Made by a program: the position numbers and the translations under genes | From: Bacillota bacterium | GTDB lineage: Bacteria; Bacillota_I; Bacilli_A; ML615J-28; CAG-698 | Direction: 5' to 3' | NCBI GenBank assembly: GCA_023422115.1 | Contig: JAEZSA010000039.1 | Location: forward strand, 1-9,632 | Length of the DNA: 9,632 nt | The notes under the pieces: generated by a model | What the model was told of the DNA's origin: nothing | Databases searched by the model: none | What the model saw: only the letters and a program-made list of their open reading frames with translations | Shown: positions 5,587 to 9,632 of the stretch, in pieces | How the letters are laid out: every line of letters starts with the position of its first letter | How positions within the stretch are numbered: position 1 is the stretch's first letter

Positions 5587-6894
5587 ATGTTAGTAGTTGC
5601 AAAGTTTGGTGGTTCTTCTGTAGCCAATACGAGTCAATTTCAAAAAGTAAAAGCAATTGTTGAAGCAAAAGAAAATAGAAAAGTAATTATTGTTTCTGCT
5701 TTAGGAAAAAAAGAAAAAGGAGATAGTAAGATAACCGATTTACTTTATTTGCTTCATGCCCATTTACGCTATTCTGTTCCTCATGATAATGTTTTTTCCA
5801 TGATTAAAGATCGTTTTTACCAAATAAAAGATAATTTACATTTGCAAATTGATTTGGAAAGCGAGTTTTCTCAATTATCAAAAGAATTAAATAAAGAGTT
5901 ACCTGTGGAGTATTTGGCTAGTAGAGGTGAATATATTACATCAAAAATGATGGCTGAATACCTTGGGTATACTTTCGTTGATGCAAAAGATTTAATTACC
6001 TTTGATTATAGCGGTTTAGTAAACTATGAAAAAACAGAAAAAGCAATCAATGATGTTTACCAGAAATATCAAAAAATAATTATTCCTGGATTCTATGGAG
6101 CTTATCCAAACGGAGCGATTAAAACTTTTTCTCGTGGTGGTTCAGATATTACAGGAGCCATAGTAGCAAAAGTATTAGATGCGACTGTTTATGAGAACTG
6201 GACTGATGTTTCAGGAATTTTAATGGCAGATCCAAAAATTATCGATAATCCAAAACGTATTAATCAAATTACATATAATGAATTACGAGAATTATCTTAT
6301 ATGGGAGCTAGCGTTCTTCATGAAGAAACTGTTTTCCCAGTGCAAGAAGGAAACATCCCTATCAACATTCTAAATACTAACGAACCAGATAATCCAGGAA
6401 CAATCATCACTGAAAACTGCGATGATGCTACTCAAATCATTACTGGTATTGCAGGTAAAAAGAATTTCACCTCTTTTACGATTACGAAAACACATAACGC
6501 AGATAAATTGGACGTTATTAGAAACACCTTAAGTATTTTCCATAAATATAAAGTCAGTGTAGAACATATCCCAAGCAGTATTGATAGTTTTTCAGTTGTT
6601 GTTGCAAATAGTGATGTTGAGAAATGCATTTATGATTTAGTCAGTGAAATTAATAAAGATGGTGGTATCAAGAATATCACAGTCGATAATGATATATCAT
6701 TAATCGCTGTTGTTGGTAGAAATATGGTAACCAAACCTGGTATTTCTGGAAAAGTGTTCGGCATTATTGGAAATGAAAATATCAATATTAAGATGATCGC
6801 ACAAGGAGCACAAGAGTTGACAATTATTGTTGGCGTCAGCAACAAAGACTTTGAAAAAACAATTAAAGCCGTCTATGATCATTTAGTAAGTTAG
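5587..6894 (+). CDS. Aspartate kinase (monofunctional, ACT-regulated)
   Basis: A 435-residue enzyme that phosphorylates L-aspartate, the first step toward lysine, threonine, methionine and diaminopimelate. Kinase domain (1 to about 285): nucleotide/aspartate motif KFGGSSVA (6-13), ASRGE (111-115), FSRGGSDITGAIVA (181-194), NWTDVSGILMADP (204-216) and SYMGASVLHEETV (237-249). Two ACT domains follow (about 295-360 and 370-435), the second with VGRNMVTKPGISGKVF and NIKMIAQG, suggesting feedback control by an end-product amino acid. The FSRGGSDITG form is the type seen in clostridial and YclM-like enzymes. It is monocistronic, between its own promoter and terminator, with no dap, asd or hom gene nearby, so which branch it serves cannot be told. 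No residues appear to be missing. Whether Thr, Lys or both inhibit is not readable from sequence alone. Confidence 0.95.
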   Translation: MLVVAKFGGSSVANTSQFQKVKAIVEAKENRKVIIVSALGKKEKGDSKITDLLYLLHAHLRYSVPHDNVFSMIKDRFYQIKDNLHLQIDLESEFSQLSKELNKELPVEYLASRGEYITSKMMAEYLGYTFVDAKDLITFDYSGLVNYEKTEKAINDVYQKYQKIIIPGFYGAYPNGAIKTFSRGGSDITGAIVAKVLDATVYENWTDVSGILMADPKIIDNPKRINQITYNELRELSYMGASVLHEETVFPVQEGNIPINILNTNEPDNPGTIITENCDDATQIITGIAGKKNFTSFTITKTHNADKLDVIRNTLSIFHKYKVSVEHIPSSIDSFSVVVANSDVEKCIYDLVSEINKDGGIKNITVDNDISLIAVVGRNMVTKPGISGKVFGIIGNENINIKMIAQGAQELTIIVGVSNKDFEKTIKAVYDHLVS

Positions 6895-6899
6895 ATCTT

Positions 6900-6930
6900 A
6901 AAAAACCGTTATTTTATATATCGGTTTTTT
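6900..6930 (+). terminator. Terminator of the aspartate kinase gene
   Basis: AAAAAACCG (6900-6908) pairs with CGGTTTTTT (6922-6930): a 9-bp stem, AT-rich at its base, with a 13-base loop. The descending arm itself provides the T-run. It begins 5 bases after the stop codon. Confidence 0.75.
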
Positions 6931-6952
6931 AATTGCTTGTTACGCAAAATTC

Positions 6953-6980
6953 TTGATATTTATCATAGTAATGTTATAAT
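6953..6980 (+). promoter_or_regulatory. Promoter of the MFS transporter gene
   Basis: TTGATA (6953-6958), 16 bases, then TATAAT (6975-6980) with an extended TG at 6972-6973. Expected start near 6987. GGGTGA (6991-6996) then serves as ribosome binding site for the ATG at 7002, leaving a leader of only about 15 bases. Confidence 0.78.
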
Positions 6981-7001
6981 TTATTTGTTCGGGTGATAGA
7001 T

Positions 7002-8159
7002 ATGAAGGAACTCACAAAATATAAAATAAACGCTTCGATTCGCTATTTCGGCGATGCCCTTTTCTATCCTTTTTTCGCTTTATATTTGATTAATAGTGGA
7101 CTTACAGAATCGAAAATAGGATTTATTTTATCCATTACTCCTATTGTTGCCATAATTGCTAATCCCATTTATTCACATATCTGTCAAGATGTAAAAACAA
7201 CCAGAAAAGTACTTCGAATCATTACTGTTTTAGAAGCTTTTATTATTATTGCTATCTCTTTTTCAAATAATTTCTATCTTATTTCTGGACTCGTAATTTT
7301 ACTAGCTCTTTTTGGATCAAGCCATTACGGATTACTTGATTCACTAACAGCAGTTTATGCCAGTGAGACAAACATAAACTATACCAATATTCGTATTTTT
7401 GGTTCTATTGCTTATATCATCGCCACTACATTGGGTGGTTTTGTTGTTCAATATTTGGGTTTTAAATTTTGTTTTGCTATTGCTAGCACCGCTTTTATTT
7501 TATCAGGCTTTATGTATCAGTTTTTAAAACCAATTGACCTTAAGGAAGAGGAACAAAAAAAAGAAAAACCTCGTTATCAAATGCTATTTAAAAACAAAAA
7601 ATATATTTTTTATGCTTTGTTCTATGTTGTTATGATTGGTACCACTGTAAGTGGTGAAGCATTCTTTCCGACTTATTTAGAATCACGAGGAATAACTTCA
7701 AATCAATATGGATTAGTTTATTCTTTTTTTGTTCTATTTGAAGTTGTTACTATTATTGTGCTTAATAAATATTTTAAAAAAGCAAATTATCATGTCCTTC
7801 TTGCGATTTATACCATTCTAACAACAATTCGCTTGCTAGTAAATTTATTATATTTACCAGTGATTATAATAGTTTTATTTTCAGCATTTAGAGGAATCGC
7901 CAATGCTGTTGTTCTTTTTGGTAGCTTTCACTATATTATAAAGTTAGTCGGTGAAAAAACTGTCACAAAAGCTTTTATGCTCATGGTTTTATTGCAATCA
8001 ATATATGTTGCCATTTTTAATAATATCAATGGGAATATAATCGAACTACATTCTTACAAAACATTCTATCTGGTAAATATGTTGATTTCACTATTGGTTA
8101 TGGTTCTTGCATTTTTTAGATTATTTTATTATCGCAAAAAAGAAAAAGAAGCTTTTTAA
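7002..8159 (+). CDS. MFS transporter, LacY/NupG-like (MFS_1-like) type
   Basis: A 385-residue integral membrane protein with about 12 hydrophobic segments in two halves, separated by a charged loop (about 185-200, LKEEEQKKEKPR). The opening NASIRYFGDALFYPFFALYL and the loop 2-3 motif NPIYSHICQD...TRKVLR fit the major facilitator superfamily, nearest in look to the LacY/nucleoside-symporter/PRA-like group. The start at 7002 is preferred over an in-frame GTG at 6993 because GGGTGA lies 5 bases before the ATG, whereas the GTG would sit inside that site. The protein has no tryptophan at all, unusual for 12 membrane helices. The last codons are part of the terminator stem. It is monocistronic and convergent with trpB. 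The substrate cannot be assigned. Confidence 0.85.
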   Translation: MKELTKYKINASIRYFGDALFYPFFALYLINSGLTESKIGFILSITPIVAIIANPIYSHICQDVKTTRKVLRIITVLEAFIIIAISFSNNFYLISGLVILLALFGSSHYGLLDSLTAVYASETNINYTNIRIFGSIAYIIATTLGGFVVQYLGFKFCFAIASTAFILSGFMYQFLKPIDLKEEEQKKEKPRYQMLFKNKKYIFYALFYVVMIGTTVSGEAFFPTYLESRGITSNQYGLVYSFFVLFEVVTIIVLNKYFKKANYHVLLAIYTILTTIRLLVNLLYLPVIIIVLFSAFRGIANAVVLFGSFHYIIKLVGEKTVTKAFMLMVLLQSIYVAIFNNINGNIIELHSYKTFYLVNMLISLLVMVLAFFRLFYYRKKEKEAF

Positions 8160-8176
8160 ATAAAGCTTCTTTTTTT
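8141..8176. terminator. Bidirectional terminator between the MFS and trpB genes
   Basis: A 13-bp perfect stem (8143-8155 with 8162-8174) with a 6-base loop has T-runs on both strands: 8170-8176 rightward and the complement of 8135-8141 leftward. It serves both convergent genes. The left arm lies inside the coding end of the transporter gene (its final codons and TAA), so it is a compact, shared design. Confidence 0.85.
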
Positions 8177-8177
8177 A

Positions 8178-9407
8178 CTATTTTTTATATTCGATTCCAT
8201 AATTTTCAATTACGTAATCCATGTCCTTATCTCCACGTCCGGATAAATTAACTAAAATAGATCCTGTTTTCATGGTTGTACGTGCTAATTTCATAGCATA
8301 TGCAACTGCATGAGCACTTTCAAGAGCAGGAATAATTCCCTCTAATCTAGACATCATATAAAACGCTTCTAATGTCTCTTTATCTGTGATAGTTTCATAT
8401 TTAATTCGACCAATATCATGTAAGAAAGCATGTTCAGGCCCTACCGATGGATAATCTAATCCACTTGCAATTGAATAAACCGCATCTGGATTCCCTTGCT
8501 CATCTTTCAACATAATAGAATTAAAACCATGCATGATTCCTTCACTGCCATAAGTCATACTTGCTGCATGCTCTCCCCGTGTTGCTCCCTTACCTAAGGG
8601 TTCAACACCAATAATTTCAACCGGATCATTTAAAAATGGAATAAATAATCCTGCTGAATTACTACCACCACCAACACAAGCACAAATAACATCTGGCATT
8701 TCTCCTGTCATTTCTTTAAATTGCTTTCTTGCTTCTTCACCTACAACCATTTGAAAATCTCTAACCATTTGAGGAAAAGGATGAGGTCCAACTACAGATC
8801 CAATACAATATATAGAATCTTGATAGTTTCTTAAATAACTTTCAAACGCTGAATCAACCGCTTCTTTCAATGTTTTTGCCCCTTTGGTTACTGGTATTAT
8901 CGTTGCTCCTAATAATTTCATTCGTGCTACATTGGGAGCTTGTTTATTTATATCAACTTCTCCCATATGAATTTCACATTCTAAGCCAAAATAAGCTGCA
9001 GCTGTTGCTAATGCCACTCCATGTTGACCTGCTCCCGTTTCTGCGATTAATCGCTTTTTCCCTAAATATTTGGCTAACAATCCTTCTCCCATACAATGAT
9101 TCAATTTATGAGCTCCAGTATGATTCAAATCTTCTCTCTTCACATATATTTGTGCCCCTCCACAATACTCCGATAACCGAGAACAATGATAAACAGGTGT
9201 TGGACGCCCTTGAAATTCCTTTCTAATTCTCCTTAGCTCATTAATAAATTGTGAAGAATGACAAATAGTTTGATATGCTTTATCAATCTCTTGAAATGGT
9301 TTTTTTAATTCCTCAGGAATAAATGCTCCACCGTATTTCCCAAAAAAGCCATCGCGTGTTGGATATTTTTTCAAATATGTTTCAAAATCAATATTTTTTA
9401 TTTTCAT
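8178..9407 (-). CDS. trpB: Tryptophan synthase beta subunit, stand-alone
   Basis: A 409-residue PLP enzyme joining indole and L-serine to give L-tryptophan. Marks in order: GKYGGAFIPEEL (23-34), GRPTPVYHCSRL (67-78), PLP Lys101 in HTGAHKLN, catalytic Glu123 in AETGAGQHGVA, GPHPFPQMVRDFQ (207-219), phosphate cup GGGSN (246-250), GLDYPSVGPEHA (316-327) and LSGRGDKD (388-395). Sequence and length fit the TrpB1 class. No trpA or other trp gene adjoins: a terminator follows directly and no same-strand gene is visible upstream, so it is probably monocistronic and may act on free indole or need an alpha subunit from elsewhere. The protein itself has no Trp. AAAGGAG lies about 6 bases before the ATG. 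No T-box sequence is visible in the upstream 225 bases. A serine-deaminating role cannot be excluded. Confidence 0.94.
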   Translation of the reverse strand: MKIKNIDFETYLKKYPTRDGFFGKYGGAFIPEELKKPFQEIDKAYQTICHSSQFINELRRIRKEFQGRPTPVYHCSRLSEYCGGAQIYVKREDLNHTGAHKLNHCMGEGLLAKYLGKKRLIAETGAGQHGVALATAAAYFGLECEIHMGEVDINKQAPNVARMKLLGATIIPVTKGAKTLKEAVDSAFESYLRNYQDSIYCIGSVVGPHPFPQMVRDFQMVVGEEARKQFKEMTGEMPDVICACVGGGSNSAGLFIPFLNDPVEIIGVEPLGKGATRGEHAASMTYGSEGIMHGFNSIMLKDEQGNPDAVYSIASGLDYPSVGPEHAFLHDIGRIKYETITDKETLEAFYMMSRLEGIIPALESAHAVAYAMKLARTTMKTGSILVNLSGRGDKDMDYVIENYGIEYKK

Positions 9408-9428
9408 AATTATCTCCTTTTCATAAAA

Positions 9429-9457
9429 TATTTAATTCTTACTTCTTGCATAATCAA
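9429..9457 (-). promoter_or_regulatory. trpB: Probable trpB promoter
   Basis: On the minus strand TTGATT (9457-9452), 17 bases, then TAAATA (9434-9429). The expected start near 9422 leaves a leader of about 14 bases holding the ribosome binding site. The -10 box is imperfect, and other AT-rich candidates exist further upstream (for example TATAAT at 9555-9550 without a good -35), so the call is tentative. Confidence 0.45.
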
Positions 9458-9474
9458 TAGACATTTTTATTCAT
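9454..9474 (-). CDS. Possible six-codon leader ORF upstream of trpB
   Basis: Minus-strand ATG at 9474 with AAGGA 6 bases upstream opens a tiny frame reading MNKNVY and then TGA at 9456-9454. It could be a leader peptide only if trpB is transcribed from a promoter upstream of 9485, because its stop codon overlaps the -35 box of the promoter proposed above. It contains no Trp codon, so it does not resemble a classical trp attenuator. Likely chance, recorded because the ribosome site is good. Confidence 0.15.
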   Translation of the reverse strand: MNKNVY

Positions 9475-9576
9475 TTTGTTTCCTTCAAGTAAATACCATA
9501 TTATCCTTGTATAATATAAAACATAAGATATTAGTTCTTAAGTTGTTATATTATAACTCCTTTCCTTTCTAATATT

Positions 9577-9604
9577 TTGAGTATTTTACCATTTATGGTA
9601 AAAT
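9577..9604 (+). promoter_or_regulatory. Rightward promoter with embedded 22-bp palindromic operator
   Basis: TTGAGT (9577-9582), 16 bases, then TAAAAT (9599-9604). The spacer and -10 box coincide with a perfect palindrome: ATTTTACCAT (9583-9592), TT, ATGGTAAAAT (9595-9604). A protein bound there would block RNA polymerase, as expected for a repressor-controlled gene starting beyond the right edge. A TACCAT half-site recurs at 9494-9499 in the trpB upstream region. The cognate regulator is not identifiable; as a palindrome it could equally affect leftward transcription. Confidence 0.6.
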
Positions 9605-9632
9605 CATAATGTACTGTGGATTAGTTCCTGTT

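Noticed and set aside
6993..7001. GTG at 6993 as start of the MFS gene
   Set aside because: It lies within the GGGTGA ribosome binding site of the ATG at 7002 and has no such site of its own.
8870..9226. 118-residue open frame on the plus strand opposite trpB
   Set aside because: It is antisense to a strongly conserved enzyme, is Leu-rich in a way typical of reverse frames, and has no ribosome site or recognisable motif. The shorter frames opposite or inside the other genes (for example 1411-1611, 2128-2500, 3767-4308, 4955-5188, 6432-6882) were dropped for the same reasons.
9454..9474. UGA read as Trp, which would extend the small leader frame to include a Trp codon
   Set aside because: All Trp residues in the window use TGG, all ten genes are intact under the standard code, and rpiB and ATR end sensibly at TGA.
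9524..9557. Small palindromes TAAGA...TCTTA and GTTATA-T-TATAAC
   Set aside because: Arms of 5-6 bases, almost all A and T, expected by chance in such sequence.
9408..9632. T-box or trp attenuator upstream of trpB
   Set aside because: No GGTGG/ACCGC T-box core and no terminator hairpin with T-run was found on the minus strand; the only small leader frame has no Trp codon.

Overview
The window is visibly AT-rich (about 30% GC by eye) and carries ten protein-coding genes with strong AGGAGG-type ribosome binding sites, TATAAT-type promoters (several with an extended TG element) and compact hairpin/U-tract terminators. Trp residues are encoded by TGG and two genes end in TGA, one inside an ATGA overlap, so the code looks standard rather than mycoplasmal. 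Gene content (DUF1146, a YtrB-type ABC ATPase, PduO-type ATR, RpiB-Upp neighbourhood) points to a low-GC Bacillota or standard-code Mycoplasmatota relative (Erysipelotrichia/Acholeplasma/Izemoplasma-like). The genus cannot be fixed from the sequence. I see no tRNA, rRNA, CRISPR array, insertion sequence or phage gene.

Layout. 1-1022 (+): a solitary, catalytically degenerate YtrB-like ABC ATPase behind a promoter bracketed by a 10-bp inverted repeat, ending in a terminator. 1060-2928 (-): a tight operon rpiB-upp-ATR-DUF1146, with overlaps of 4 and 8 bp at two of its three junctions. Its outer genes are those that flank the F-type ATPase operon in Bacillus, but no atp gene is present. 2999-5369 (-): a DUF2130 coiled-coil/nuclease-like protein followed by a membrane-anchored glycerophosphodiester phosphodiesterase, probably one transcript. 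5310-5586: a divergent control region with two hairpins and promoters for both sides. 5587-6930 (+): a monocistronic aspartate kinase with two ACT domains. 6953-8176 (+): an MFS transporter whose terminator is shared with the convergent gene. 8178-9407 (-): a lone tryptophan synthase beta subunit. 9408-9632: its upstream region, ending in a 22-bp palindrome that sits inside a rightward promoter for a gene beyond the window.

Most genes are housekeeping or salvage functions: pentose phosphate, uracil salvage, cobalamin adenosylation, aspartate-family amino acids and Trp synthesis from indole. Apart from the rpiB operon and the DUF2130/GDPD pair, they look like independent transcription units. 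I find no clear novel multi-gene system. The points most worth attention are the degenerate ABC ATPase with its dyad promoter, the collapsed atp locus with an atypical ATR, the stand-alone TrpB, and the palindromic operator at the right edge.
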